A stretch of DNA of 64,000 nt from Onthomorpha sp937906975 (GCA_045614605.1 JAZLDH010000023.1:21832-85831), one strand, 5' to 3'; shown: positions 50,708-62,460, counted from the first letter of the stretch. The notes: a model not told the origin generated them from the sequence alone. Numbers and translations: made by a program.

Positions 50708-53700
50708 ATGAAAAAAGGTTTATTAGCTGTATGTATCAGCGTATTCTTATCAATGTTTACGGCATTAGCTCAAGGACCAACATTATTGACGCATGTTGAT
50801 TTTGAGCAAGGTATTCCTGCAGGTTGGACGGTTTCTTCTTCCTCTAGCGTGCAAACAACTAATGCCATAGCATCAACAGGTAATCAATCATTGAGAATGA
50901 CGCCAGCTTCTTCTGAAGTTATCATCACTTCTCCAGAATTTACCATTACTCCGGGTTGTGCAACTCGTTTGGAGTTTAGCCATATTCCAATGTTGGAAAA
51001 CCAAAAGGGAGGTAGAGTAGAAGTAAAGAAGCCAAACGGAACGTGGCAAACGTTAAGTTTGTCGGGAGTGCAAACTCCAAACTGTTATGACGCAAGTTAT
51101 GGTGGCGGATATCTTTCTTTCCAAGGAAGTTTCTTTAAAACAATTTATTGGTCTGGTAATGCTTCAATACCGCTTGCCGATTTAGATCAATCATATTGGA
51201 AAAATGAAATTTTTTATTTGTTTAGCACTTTGGGAGGAACTGCAACAAGTGTTCAAATTAGATTTATTTTACCACAAACTACAGGTGCCGCAGCGAATTT
51301 CACTGGTTGGTTTTTAGATGATATTAGGTTGTATGTTGCAAATGTTCCAGGTGATGAAATGAGAGTGCCACAATTAAAAACAATTTACCAATTGCCTACA
51401 TTGGATATGTATCCTACATGTTCAGATGTGCCAGTTAGATTGGATATTCGTGATGCTCAAGGTGCGATGTCTACTGATGCTGATGCGGTTAGAGTAGAGT
51501 ATTTCTTAAATGACGATCCTACTCCTTTATATGCTAATTTAGCAAAAGACCCAACAAATCAAAATATTTATGAGGGTGCAATTCCTTTTAACGGATTTGG
51601 AAGTGAAACTAAATGGAGAATTATAATAAAGGACTTAAAGGGTAATCAATTGACTTATCCTTATGTTTATGGTCATTATAATTCATATACATCAATAAGA
51701 CCTTATGCAGGAAATAATGTAGTACAAACAACAGGTTTGTCTTCTCAAGAAATGGTGTTTAAAACCAATGCAAGGTCTTCTTTCTATCAAATGAGATATT
51801 CTGTTGAAGAGTTGGTTGCTGCAGGATTCTCCTCTGGTGAGATAGGAGGTCTTAGTATTAATTTGACACAAGCTGCTTCAGGTTTCTCTATGCCTAACTT
51901 TAAATTATATATAGGTAATATTGATCCTAATCATCAAATGGAATCTGGTCAACAATATGGTGCTACTGTTTTGACTAACGTTATCAATGAACCTGTTTAT
52001 ATAAATCCTCCTATCGGTTGGCATTATATGCAGTTTTCTGAACCATTTATGTGGGACGGTATAAGTGATATTTTGATAAAGGTTTGTTGGGGTGATGCTC
52101 CTAACACAGGTGGCGTAACTAAGGTTGAATGTATTTCTGCAACTGGCGAAAATGTTACTTGGAAATATGAAAAAACAACAGATGCTCCTATTGATGCGTG
52201 TACTTATCCTGTGTCGGAAACAATGAACTACAAGCCTAATTTTAAATTTGACTTTGTTGACAACTGTCATTTACCAATAGACCCAGGTTTGTCTAATGAT
52301 GCAGCAGGTTTGGTGGCGCCTTCTAATTGTGCTACATCAAATACTCCTTTAACTGTTTATTTAAGAAATGAAGGAACTAATGTTCTTAACCAAATAGTGG
52401 TGAATTATAGTGCTGATGATGGTACTTCTGGTACTGCTACTTGGAATGGTTCTTTGGCTTCTGGAGATTCTGTTGCATTTACTGTAACTAATAATATGAA
52501 TATCACTCCTGGTTATCGTTATTTAACAATTATCACAAGTGTTAATGAACCAGATATAGATTGGAACCAAGATAACGACACAGCAAGATATGAGTTTGTT
52601 GTTTCTGCTGGTCCAATGAGTGGTGAATATTCAATAGGTAGTCTTGCAGGTGTGCCAACTAGTAGACAATTTGCTAATTTCAATGAAGCATTTAGAATGT
52701 TGGAATGTTCAGGTGTGAGCGGTCCTACTACAATAAAGATTGCTTTACCTGAAAGTGAATTGAAAGAAGAGTTGGTTTTCCCACAAAATATTACAGGTGC
52801 TTCTGCAACAAATACAATTACCTTCACTAGTGCGGGTACTACTAAGAAAGCGTTGCAGCCTACTAATGTAAATGTGGCGAATATAGACTTGTCTGGTTGT
52901 AAATATTTGGTTTTTGATAATATTGAGTTTAGAGCAGCTGACTCTTATGCAAATACTGCAAGAATTGTTACAACATCTCTATCTACATCTAATATTACGT
53001 TTAGAGATTGTAAGTTTGCAAGTAGAGTTAATGCGGCAACAAATCAGCCTGACGATATTACTGTTCAAGAAGTTTATCCTCAGCGTTTGACATCGGCTTT
53101 GAATTTAAGTGCGGCAAACAACATAACAATTGATGAATGTGAGTTCTTTGTGCCAGCTACAAAATATATTGAAATTCAAGGTATGTCTGCTACTTCAATG
53201 TCGAATGGAATAACAATTTCTAATTCTGATTTCAAGATAACAAATATGCATACTCCTTCGACAAATACGAATATAACAGATAATGCTATTTATGCAACCT
53301 TGAATCAAAATCTTGTAGTAACTAATAATAAGTTTACAACAGTATTCCCTGATAATATGGGACCTGTTGCATCAAACTTTTATGCAATTATGCTTTCTTC
53401 TTGTAAAGCGTTTAATGTTAATAAGAATGAGTTCGTATTGTCAGGTGTAAGTGCGATTATCCTTTCGGATATTCCTAATGGAACGCTTGCAAAAGTTGTT
53501 AATAACAAAATAAGTGTTAGAAACAACAATATAATGACTTATTCTCCAATCACTCTTTATGGTGTAAACTTGGTTTCTGGAACAAATATATTGTTAGCAT
53601 ATAATAATGTGTATGCTTTAGGTACAGATGCTAATGCAATTGCTTACAATTTGGGTTACACAGGAACAACTACAAGTAATATACAAGTAAAAAATAATAT

Positions 53701-56700
53701 ATTGGCTAGTGAGTTGAATGGTTATGCAGTTAAAACTACTCCTTCTTCTCCTCAATCTATAGCATATTCAAACAACTTGTATTATAAAGTTCCAGGAGAA
53801 ACTTCTTCTTATTTGTTCTATTATGAAAATTCAACTGTAGATAGTCCTACAATTTGGGAAACTTATACAAATGAATCTAATTCTCACTATACAGTAGATC
53901 CATTGTTTACTGCATGGAACAATTTGAATACAACAAATACTTTCTTGTGTTCAAAAGGTATTGCAATTTCTCAAGTAACAGATGACTTCTTTGGAAGACC
54001 AAGAGCGTCTGTTCCTTGTATAGGAGCATTAGAGTTCTTACCTCCTACAAATAATATATATGTAATGTCTGTTACTCCAAATAGTGGTACATACAACGTG
54101 ATGTTTGATGGAACTCCATCTTATTCTGGTTGTGATTTTGGAACAGAAAACATAACTGTTAGATTTAAAAACATAAGTGATAACACAATACCTGCAAACT
54201 CAGTTACTATGAATTATAGAGTAAATAATTCAACAGTAAAAACAGGTACTGTTACACATGCTATAGCACCAAACGTAGAATATGACTTTAACTTTACTCA
54301 AACTTATGATTTCTCTGCACCAACACAAGACTTAGAATTAGATTTGATTGCATGGAGTTCATTTGCTTTAGATACAATTAAGTCAAATGACACAATAAAA
54401 GCAAAGGTATTTTCAAGTCATCAAATACCTGCAAGAGCAGATATGTCAATAAACGTACCTTACGGAACAGCGGCTACTTTGAATGTTCAATCTAATGACT
54501 CTGTTTATTGGTTCTATGCAATAACTGATGAAGAACCATTCTTAAAGTCGCAATCTTTACAAACAACTGTATTGTATGCAGACACAACTTTATATTTCTC
54601 AGAAAAATCAGAAATACCAAATATTAAGATAACAGAAATCCAATTATCAAAAACAGCTTCTTCAGCAGAAGGATTAACTTCTCCTTTACCTGCTTGGGTT
54701 ACTACTGCTAATGCGTATGAGATTTCAAACTTAGGTAACGGTGTTGCAAATATGGCTGGATATAAATTCAAATTTATAAAAGCCAATGCAAATCAAGAGT
54801 TGGGAACATCTATAACAAAAACTTATGAATTCCCATCAGGCTTTACTTTGGCACCGGGAGCAACTGTTACATTATTAAATAAAGCTCAAAGTAGCGTTGA
54901 TACAGATTTAGCATTAGGAATTGGAACAGGTTCAGTAACACAAACAAATAAACTTGGTGCATTTATCGAAAATGCACAAGGAACAATTATAGACGCTGTT
55001 GCATTAAATGGCGCTACATTCCCTACTTCAATAGGCGTTCCTTCTTCTGTTTGGACTGGTGCATCAACTGATTTAGATTGTACAGGAAAAGCAGGTATTA
55101 GTAGAATAACAACATCTGGTAATAATCAAGCAAGTTGGATTGTTTCTTCAGCTACAAATCCTATGACAATAGGAGAACTTAACCCTACATTATTAATAGC
55201 AGAAGACAACGGATGTTATGGTTATAAAACAGTATATAATGTAAATGTAACAGGCGTTCCAGAAGTCAATCCTGGTGTTGCCTCTGTTTCAGTAAATGGA
55301 ATTGATACAGAATCAGCTTGTACTTTAACAGATGAAGAAGTAAAGGTAGAAATAGTTAATATGGGGGTTCAAGCAAGTAGCGATCCTATACCTGTTGTAT
55401 GTGAAGTTTACGAAAATGGAACATTAATATCAACTATTACTGATTCTTATACACAAAGTATAGCACCTTACGATACAGTTGAATTTGTTTTAGGACCAAC
55501 AGTAAACCTTTCTGCTAATACAGCAGCAAGAGAATTTACTCTTAAAGCATATACTAATCTTTCAACAGATGTTTTACATTCTAATGACACATCTTATTCA
55601 ACTATAACTTCATTAATGACACCTCTAACACCAACTGCAAGTGATGTTTCTATTGATTATGCAAGTCAAACTACATTAACAGCAACAAGTTCAAATTTGT
55701 TGATTTGGTATGATGACCCATATACAGAAGAAGAATTAACAAGAGGAAACTATACAACACCTATACTTTATGAAACAGATACATTCTATGTAGCATCTAT
55801 CATAGAGCAAACTAATAACTATCAAGTTGGAGTAGGAACAATAACAAATACTACAACATCTCACCCAGCTCCATTTGCATACACAACTAAAAAAGCAAAA
55901 GAACAATACTTATTTAAAGCAAGTGAGCTTAATGCTGCAGGAGTAACAGAAGGTTCTATAAGTAGTATAGCATTTGATATACAAGATGTAAATGCAAATG
56001 TAACAATGGGCGTTTACAGAGTTAGTATAGGAACAACAACTCAAAATGATATAACAACATGGATTAACGGATTAGAAGAAGTTTATTCAGGTTCTTTATC
56101 ACTTTCTACTTCTGATTCAGGTTGGGAAACAATTCAATTCACAGAACCTTTCCAATATAATGGACAAAGCAACATAGTTGTACAAATATGTTTTGAAACA
56201 ACAACTACAACTGGTAAAGTAAAAGTTAAACAAACAGAAACAGATTACAACTCAGCAATTTCTTATCGTCATGCTAGTAACAATGCTTGTGAATACACAG
56301 GAGACCCAACAACAACATCACAAAGACGACCAAATATTCAATTTAATTTAAGTAATTTTGGTTGCGTATCACCTAGAGAAGAGGTAATAGTAACAGTAGC
56401 TGCACCTCCGTCAGTTGATGCAGGTTTAGTTTCTATACAATCACCTGTTGCAGGAACAAATATTCTAGCAGGAGTAGCAACACCAATAGATGTAGAATTA
56501 AAAAATTACGGTTCAGAAACATTAACATCATTAGATATACATTGGACTGTTAATGGTGTAGCACAAACTCCATATAGTTGGACAGGAAGCCTTGTAAATA
56601 ATGCAACAGCAGTAGTAAATATAGGAAACTACACATTTAATTCAGGAACAATAGAATTAGTTGCTTGGGTAGTTAAACAAGGCGATGCAGAAGCTTCAAA

Positions 56701-59700
56701 TGACACAGTGTCATCAACCTTATCTTCATGCTTAGGTAACACAGATGGTTTAACAAGTGTAACAATCGGTCCAGATGCAACAGATGATTATGCAACAATC
56801 AATGAATTTATAGATGTATTGAAGTCTTCTGGATTATGCGGACCAATAGAAGCAGTAATAAAACAAGGAACATACAATGAGCAATTAGTAATATCTGACA
56901 TAGCAGGATTATCAGCAGAAAATTATGTGGTAATAAAAGGAGAAGCAAATGCAGATCAAACAATAATAACATACACAGCAGCATCAACAGCAGATAATGA
57001 TGCGAAATATGTATTGAGTTTAGACTCTGTTACAAATATTACATTCCAAGATTTGACAATCTCTATAACAGATACAAATACATCATACGTTGTAGATGTA
57101 AACAACTCAGCAAACATTACATTCAATCAAATAACATTTGCAACACCACATTCTGTTACACCAGACTTAATGAAATTGAAAAATAGTAATAACATAACAT
57201 TTACAAATAACAATTTCTATGGTTCTTCAAATCAAATAAAATCTGAAGATGCAGTAACATCATTGAATATTACTAACAATAGATTCTATGATTTTGGAAC
57301 AACAGCATTAGACTTATCAAACATTAACAACCTACAAATAAACAACAACTCAATTAGTACCGACACTTCAAAGATAGAATTAACAGCCGTTAAGTTATCT
57401 CAAATAAGCGGTTCTTTGAATTTGATGTCAAATAGATTATTCTTACACAAAGGAACAGCAGATAGAGTTGGTATAGAACTTAAAAACTCAAACTTTGCAC
57501 AAAACTCATCAGCAAAAATAGCAAATAACTCAGTTTCTATGGTAGGACCAAATGTTTCAACTAACTTTGAATCATACGGTATATCGTTAGACAATGTAAC
57601 AAACGTAGATGTATTCTATAACACAGTTTACATGAATACCTCTACAAATAGTGCTAAATCAAGAGCATTGGCGATTGGAGAAACAGGTTCTGGAATAAGA
57701 GTTAGAAACAACAACTTAGACAACCAAGGAAAAGGATATGCAATCCATGTAGCAGAAGCATCAGGAGTAGTTGTGTTGTGTAACACAAACAACTATATAA
57801 CCAATGGAAGTAAGTTTGCTAACTGGGGAGCAGATAAAGCAAACCTAGAATTATTACAAACAGCAAACGGAATGGATAACCTATCCTTATCTATTGAAAA
57901 CTCATTCTTGAACGATTCTACCTTATCTCTAAGATGGCCAACAGACATAGTGAGAGCAGCTGATCCATTAGATGATATAAATGTAGATATAGACAACAAT
58001 GTACGACCAATTTCTCCAAAACCAACAATAGGAGCATACGAATACATGTTCACAAGTACTGATACAGGTGTTCCAACAATATTACAACCTATTGAAGGAG
58101 ATGAATACATAGAAAGCGAACCAATAACAGTATCAGTAGAATTAAAGAACTTTGGTAACTACACAATCAGTTCAATAGATGTAACAGCAGTATTGAAGTA
58201 TCACCAAGACTCTACAAGCATAATCCAACAAATGACTGAAACTTGGACAGGAATGTTAGCCTCATTAGAAACAACAACCTTTACATTCCAAGGAACATTC
58301 ACACCACCGTTGAACTATGATGTAGATGAAGAATTATATATGTATGTTTACACAACACTTACAGACGATACAACTTACACAAATGACACAGCATACACAT
58401 CATTCTTAACCATACCATCAACAGACTTAAAAATCGATGGAATAACAGTAACAACAGAACGTTGTAATTTAACAAACTATGAAGTTCAAACAAAGATTAA
58501 GAACGTAGGAGAGTACCAAGTAAACACTAATAACACAATTGAAGTAAAATATTACTTTGAAGAACGTCCAGATCAAGTTGTAACAGAATTATTAACATTC
58601 CCTTACACAGATGCAACAAACGGCGTAAACTTCAATAACCTACAACCAGGAGCATCACTTACATACACCTTCAACACAACATCGAACATCTATCCAACAG
58701 ATATGACAGATGACACACTTCACCTAATTACAATAGTAAAAGCAGTAGGAGATAACCTAGCAGATAACGATACCTTATCTACAGCTAAGACTGTAATCTC
58801 AAAAGTATCGCCTCCTGCACCAACAGTAACACACGACTACATACCATACGGAACATGGGGACACCCATCAGCAGAACAAGTAAACAGTCTTCCAATAAAA
58901 TGGTATTCTAACCAGTTTGCTACTTCACCATTCTATGCACCAACATCATACAACTCATCAAGAAATTACACAACCACACAATTATTTGCAGATACTACAT
59001 TCTATGTAATGGTAAATGCCTCTGGAGCATATCCATGTGCGAGTGAATTTACACCAGTAACCGTTTACCTTGACCCAAGAGCAGAAGTAGATGCTTCAGC
59101 AAGAGCAGTAGTAGAGCCAATACCAGAAGGTTGGGTATATATGGAACTTGGTGATACAATAAAAGTAGATGTAATAAACTATGGTACAGAACCACTTTCA
59201 AACTTCAATATCTCATACAGCATAAAACCAACCTCACCTGCAACAGCAGAAGAAATAATAGTAACAGAAACTTGTACAGCAACACTACAACCACTAACAC
59301 CATACATATACTCATTCAACCAACTTGCTGATATGTCAAACGTATCAAAAACATACAAAGTAAGAGCATGGGTAGATGCAAACAACGACATTACAGCCTT
59401 AAATGACACTTGTGATTACGTTTTAATCAAACCTAAGAATGGAGCAAATATTTATGCAAATGCCACATCAGGCAATGCAGAATCATTAGACATTACAAGA
59501 GTTAAACTTGGAACGATGGAATCAACCTCAAACGCATCAGGTAACCAATACACAAACTACACAGAAGAAATTGCACCAGCAGTATTGTTTAAAGGAGTAA
59601 ATGACGTAATAGAAGTACAAGCAGATAACTCCTCAGCAATGGAAGCAGGAGTAGTAGGAGGTTGGGTTAAAGCCTTCATTGACTGGAACAGAGACGGAAT

Positions 59701-62398
59701 CTTTGCAGAAGATGAAAGTGTTATGAGTGATACAATTTGGTCAGGTCAAACAGCAGTAAGCACACTAAACGTTCCATCAGCGACCTTGTCAGGATTAACA
59801 AGAATGAGAGTAATCTTAGCACAAGGAGGAAATCAAACAACAATATCAGACGGAAGCACTTCACCATCAAGAGGGGAAGTAGAAGATTACAAACTATTAG
59901 TTCGTACACCAGAACAAGTAAACGCAGAATTACAAGCATTCACAGAACCAGCACAATTCTTATCAACCACACAACAAACAGTAAAAGTACAATTGAAGAA
60001 TGCAGGATTAGATGCCTTAACATCTGCAACCATAATATGGCAAATGAACTCAGATCCAGAACAAGTATTTAACTGGAATGGTAACTTAGCAACAGGAACC
60101 TCTGAAATAGTAACCTTAGGACAAGTAGAATTACCATTAGGCAACACGACCCTAAGAGCATACGTAAATACAGCAGGCGACAACTATCATGAAAACGACA
60201 CTATCTCTAAGACAGTTCACGTATTCAAGAAAGTAGTAGTACCATATCAAACAAACTTTGACGAACCAGAAGGAAACGATGACTTCTTTGCATACGATGT
60301 AAACACATCTAACCCAACAAACTGTTGGGAATTTGGAACACCAGCAGCAAGCAATAGCAAAATCAACGCACCATATTCAGAACCTAACTGTTGGAAAACA
60401 AAACTAGAAGGAACATACCCTGCAAACAACGAAAGTTACCTATACACACCAATATATGACATAGGTGTTGTAAAACCAGACACAATGACCTTCATGATGC
60501 GTACAGCCTTTGCAACAGGATCATCAATGCACGTAGAATACCTAAACTGGGAAGGAAAATGGATAATGTTAGGAACAGCAGATGACCCTAATGGAACAAA
60601 CTGGTACAATGCAGAAGAAGGATTTACAACAACAGCAACATGGAAAGAAATAATTTACTCACTAAAATCCATTACACACTTATTTGGTAACGAATTACAA
60701 TTCCGATTTGTATTCAAGAGTGCAACATCTCGAAACGATGGAGTTGCGATAGACGACTTTGAAATCAAGAGAGCAAAACGTGATCAAGATGCCGGAGTAT
60801 TAACAATAAATCTTGAACCAAACGAACTACCAAACTACGGATCAAACTTCTATCCAAGAGTAGGTATCAAGAACTATGGAGCACAAGTATTAGACAACCT
60901 TGAAGTATGCTACATGGCAGAAGGAATGTACATACCAATTTGTGAAACAATAACAAATGCAGGCATAGAACCAGACGATACAATACACTATACATTCACA
61001 CAAGGAACATACTTAGCAGTAGGAATGCCAGATCCATTCAACCTATGTGCCTTTACAAGACTAAACCCAACAGACGTATATACAGATAACGACTCTTGTT
61101 GCGTATCAGTTGTGATAGGACCATTACAAAAAGACGTTGGAATAGTAGCAATCACAGCACCAGGAGAACAAATCGTATCAAACGACAACATAGAAGTAGC
61201 AATCCACATTAAGAACTACGGATTAGATCCAGTATCTGAATTACCTGTTGGATATACAGTGTCAGGAGGAACAACAATAACAGAAACAGTTTCCTTCACA
61301 CCACCATTATACAATGGAGATGAATACATCTATCGTTTCAACGAAAGATTTAGAGCATCATTTGGTTCAGTAAACCTAAAATGTTGGACAGGACAAGAAG
61401 GCGACTACTATCACGACAACGACACCCTTTACAAACGTTTGGAAGGAACAAGTGCTACAAGAGACTTAGAAGCAAAATATGTAACAATTGACGATGCGGA
61501 CCCAGACAATATGTCAGTACAACTAACCTTTATGAACAGAAGTTCAGTAGGAGTAGGCAACGTAACAGTAGGATACTACTATAATGGAGACATTGCAAAC
61601 GTTGTAGAAGAAACATATAGATTAGGCAACATCGTACCTTCAGGAACACTTGCACACCACAAGTTTGAAGTAGAACTTCCAAGAGCAAACGGACCTTACT
61701 ACTCAATCACAGCATACGTTTCAGCAGAAAACGAAAGCGATAGAGAAAACGACACAACAAGCGTTCTTTACATGGGATACAGAGATGGTGTTGCAGACAC
61801 AATCTTTGTAGAACAAACAGCAGCAGAAGACTGCAAAGTACAACTTATTGCACACAACGCTGGAACAATAGGCGGAACAACACAAGTGAGAGCGCACCTT
61901 GTTCAAAACGGAGACTTTGGTAACAAAATAACACAAACATTCAATTGGGAATATGACGAACCAAACCCAGCATTGATACGTTATATGAACTTTGATCAAA
62001 GAATACCAAAGAATGCGAATGGAGAATATAACCTAATTGCATGGATTGAATATCCATACGATGCAGACCATAGAAACGACTCAACAAATATCGTAGTGGT
62101 TAAGTCATACGTAGGATTGGAAGACCAAGCCGCAACACCAAGCTTTGAGTTAGAACAAAACCAACCAAATCCATTTGACAACCAAACAGCGATAGGCTTC
62201 ACACTTCCAGAAGCAGGCAATGTGGAATTGGTAATAACCAATAGCTTAGGACAAGTAGTATATCTACATTCAGGAGCATTCCCACAAGGAAGAAGCGAAA
62301 TCAAACTTCACGACCTTAACTTGGCAGAAGGTACATACTATTACACAATGTACTACAAAGAAGAAAAACAAGTTAAGAAGATGATAGTTGTAAGATAA
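50708..62398 (+). CDS. Giant multidomain T9SS surface protein (3,896 residues)
   Basis: A single 11.7-kb frame; ATG 50708 (MKKGLLAVCISVFLSMFTALAQ, signal peptide). Domains by pattern, in rough residues: jelly-roll/cleaved-adhesin type 27-212; a beta domain with QMRYSVEELVAAGF 328-518; CARDB-like 525-635; parallel beta-helix 637-1112 (NITFRDCKF-type rungs, ending RASVPCIGALEF); CARDB-like; lamin-tail-like 1304-1495; a second beta domain 1702-1885; CARDB-like; a second beta-helix 2016-2448 (ending KPTIGAYEY); CARDB-like; a GEVED-type domain 2915-3066 (AFIDWNRDGIF, SRGEVEDYKL); a second jelly-roll 3178-3356; CARDB-like repeats; type-A T9SS tail 3812-3896 (FELEQNQPNPFDNQTAIGF). Probably an adhesin or matrix protein. 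Confidence 0.9.
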   Translation: MKKGLLAVCISVFLSMFTALAQGPTLLTHVDFEQGIPAGWTVSSSSSVQTTNAIASTGNQSLRMTPASSEVIITSPEFTITPGCATRLEFSHIPMLENQKGGRVEVKKPNGTWQTLSLSGVQTPNCYDASYGGGYLSFQGSFFKTIYWSGNASIPLADLDQSYWKNEIFYLFSTLGGTATSVQIRFILPQTTGAAANFTGWFLDDIRLYVANVPGDEMRVPQLKTIYQLPTLDMYPTCSDVPVRLDIRDAQGAMSTDADAVRVEYFLNDDPTPLYANLAKDPTNQNIYEGAIPFNGFGSETKWRIIIKDLKGNQLTYPYVYGHYNSYTSIRPYAGNNVVQTTGLSSQEMVFKTNARSSFYQMRYSVEELVAAGFSSGEIGGLSINLTQAASGFSMPNFKLYIGNIDPNHQMESGQQYGATVLTNVINEPVYINPPIGWHYMQFSEPFMWDGISDILIKVCWGDAPNTGGVTKVECISATGENVTWKYEKTTDAPIDACTYPVSETMNYKPNFKFDFVDNCHLPIDPGLSNDAAGLVAPSNCATSNTPLTVYLRNEGTNVLNQIVVNYSADDGTSGTATWNGSLASGDSVAFTVTNNMNITPGYRYLTIITSVNEPDIDWNQDNDTARYEFVVSAGPMSGEYSIGSLAGVPTSRQFANFNEAFRMLECSGVSGPTTIKIALPESELKEELVFPQNITGASATNTITFTSAGTTKKALQPTNVNVANIDLSGCKYLVFDNIEFRAADSYANTARIVTTSLSTSNITFRDCKFASRVNAATNQPDDITVQEVYPQRLTSALNLSAANNITIDECEFFVPATKYIEIQGMSATSMSNGITISNSDFKITNMHTPSTNTNITDNAIYATLNQNLVVTNNKFTTVFPDNMGPVASNFYAIMLSSCKAFNVNKNEFVLSGVSAIILSDIPNGTLAKVVNNKISVRNNNIMTYSPITLYGVNLVSGTNILLAYNNVYALGTDANAIAYNLGYTGTTTSNIQVKNNILASELNGYAVKTTPSSPQSIAYSNNLYYKVPGETSSYLFYYENSTVDSPTIWETYTNESNSHYTVDPLFTAWNNLNTTNTFLCSKGIAISQVTDDFFGRPRASVPCIGALEFLPPTNNIYVMSVTPNSGTYNVMFDGTPSYSGCDFGTENITVRFKNISDNTIPANSVTMNYRVNNSTVKTGTVTHAIAPNVEYDFNFTQTYDFSAPTQDLELDLIAWSSFALDTIKSNDTIKAKVFSSHQIPARADMSINVPYGTAATLNVQSNDSVYWFYAITDEEPFLKSQSLQTTVLYADTTLYFSEKSEIPNIKITEIQLSKTASSAEGLTSPLPAWVTTANAYEISNLGNGVANMAGYKFKFIKANANQELGTSITKTYEFPSGFTLAPGATVTLLNKAQSSVDTDLALGIGTGSVTQTNKLGAFIENAQGTIIDAVALNGATFPTSIGVPSSVWTGASTDLDCTGKAGISRITTSGNNQASWIVSSATNPMTIGELNPTLLIAEDNGCYGYKTVYNVNVTGVPEVNPGVASVSVNGIDTESACTLTDEEVKVEIVNMGVQASSDPIPVVCEVYENGTLISTITDSYTQSIAPYDTVEFVLGPTVNLSANTAAREFTLKAYTNLSTDVLHSNDTSYSTITSLMTPLTPTASDVSIDYASQTTLTATSSNLLIWYDDPYTEEELTRGNYTTPILYETDTFYVASIIEQTNNYQVGVGTITNTTTSHPAPFAYTTKKAKEQYLFKASELNAAGVTEGSISSIAFDIQDVNANVTMGVYRVSIGTTTQNDITTWINGLEEVYSGSLSLSTSDSGWETIQFTEPFQYNGQSNIVVQICFETTTTTGKVKVKQTETDYNSAISYRHASNNACEYTGDPTTTSQRRPNIQFNLSNFGCVSPREEVIVTVAAPPSVDAGLVSIQSPVAGTNILAGVATPIDVELKNYGSETLTSLDIHWTVNGVAQTPYSWTGSLVNNATAVVNIGNYTFNSGTIELVAWVVKQGDAEASNDTVSSTLSSCLGNTDGLTSVTIGPDATDDYATINEFIDVLKSSGLCGPIEAVIKQGTYNEQLVISDIAGLSAENYVVIKGEANADQTIITYTAASTADNDAKYVLSLDSVTNITFQDLTISITDTNTSYVVDVNNSANITFNQITFATPHSVTPDLMKLKNSNNITFTNNNFYGSSNQIKSEDAVTSLNITNNRFYDFGTTALDLSNINNLQINNNSISTDTSKIELTAVKLSQISGSLNLMSNRLFLHKGTADRVGIELKNSNFAQNSSAKIANNSVSMVGPNVSTNFESYGISLDNVTNVDVFYNTVYMNTSTNSAKSRALAIGETGSGIRVRNNNLDNQGKGYAIHVAEASGVVVLCNTNNYITNGSKFANWGADKANLELLQTANGMDNLSLSIENSFLNDSTLSLRWPTDIVRAADPLDDINVDIDNNVRPISPKPTIGAYEYMFTSTDTGVPTILQPIEGDEYIESEPITVSVELKNFGNYTISSIDVTAVLKYHQDSTSIIQQMTETWTGMLASLETTTFTFQGTFTPPLNYDVDEELYMYVYTTLTDDTTYTNDTAYTSFLTIPSTDLKIDGITVTTERCNLTNYEVQTKIKNVGEYQVNTNNTIEVKYYFEERPDQVVTELLTFPYTDATNGVNFNNLQPGASLTYTFNTTSNIYPTDMTDDTLHLITIVKAVGDNLADNDTLSTAKTVISKVSPPAPTVTHDYIPYGTWGHPSAEQVNSLPIKWYSNQFATSPFYAPTSYNSSRNYTTTQLFADTTFYVMVNASGAYPCASEFTPVTVYLDPRAEVDASARAVVEPIPEGWVYMELGDTIKVDVINYGTEPLSNFNISYSIKPTSPATAEEIIVTETCTATLQPLTPYIYSFNQLADMSNVSKTYKVRAWVDANNDITALNDTCDYVLIKPKNGANIYANATSGNAESLDITRVKLGTMESTSNASGNQYTNYTEEIAPAVLFKGVNDVIEVQADNSSAMEAGVVGGWVKAFIDWNRDGIFAEDESVMSDTIWSGQTAVSTLNVPSATLSGLTRMRVILAQGGNQTTISDGSTSPSRGEVEDYKLLVRTPEQVNAELQAFTEPAQFLSTTQQTVKVQLKNAGLDALTSATIIWQMNSDPEQVFNWNGNLATGTSEIVTLGQVELPLGNTTLRAYVNTAGDNYHENDTISKTVHVFKKVVVPYQTNFDEPEGNDDFFAYDVNTSNPTNCWEFGTPAASNSKINAPYSEPNCWKTKLEGTYPANNESYLYTPIYDIGVVKPDTMTFMMRTAFATGSSMHVEYLNWEGKWIMLGTADDPNGTNWYNAEEGFTTTATWKEIIYSLKSITHLFGNELQFRFVFKSATSRNDGVAIDDFEIKRAKRDQDAGVLTINLEPNELPNYGSNFYPRVGIKNYGAQVLDNLEVCYMAEGMYIPICETITNAGIEPDDTIHYTFTQGTYLAVGMPDPFNLCAFTRLNPTDVYTDNDSCCVSVVIGPLQKDVGIVAITAPGEQIVSNDNIEVAIHIKNYGLDPVSELPVGYTVSGGTTITETVSFTPPLYNGDEYIYRFNERFRASFGSVNLKCWTGQEGDYYHDNDTLYKRLEGTSATRDLEAKYVTIDDADPDNMSVQLTFMNRSSVGVGNVTVGYYYNGDIANVVEETYRLGNIVPSGTLAHHKFEVELPRANGPYYSITAYVSAENESDRENDTTSVLYMGYRDGVADTIFVEQTAAEDCKVQLIAHNAGTIGGTTQVRAHLVQNGDFGNKITQTFNWEYDEPNPALIRYMNFDQRIPKNANGEYNLIAWIEYPYDADHRNDSTNIVVVKSYVGLEDQAATPSFELEQNQPNPFDNQTAIGFTLPEAGNVELVITNSLGQVVYLHSGAFPQGRSEIKLHDLNLAEGTYYYTMYYKEEKQVKKMIVVR

Positions 62399-62421
62399 GC
62401 AACAATAAAACATCAAATAGC

Positions 62422-62460
62422 AAAAGCGGAGTTTCAAAACAAAGAAACTCCGCTTTTTTT
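62422..62460 (+). terminator. Terminator after the giant gene
   Basis: A perfect 14-bp stem, AAAAGCGGAGTTTC with GAAACTCCGCTTTT, 8-nt loop, then a T-run, 24 bp past the stop. A CTTAGGAAAA word follows. Confidence 0.88.
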
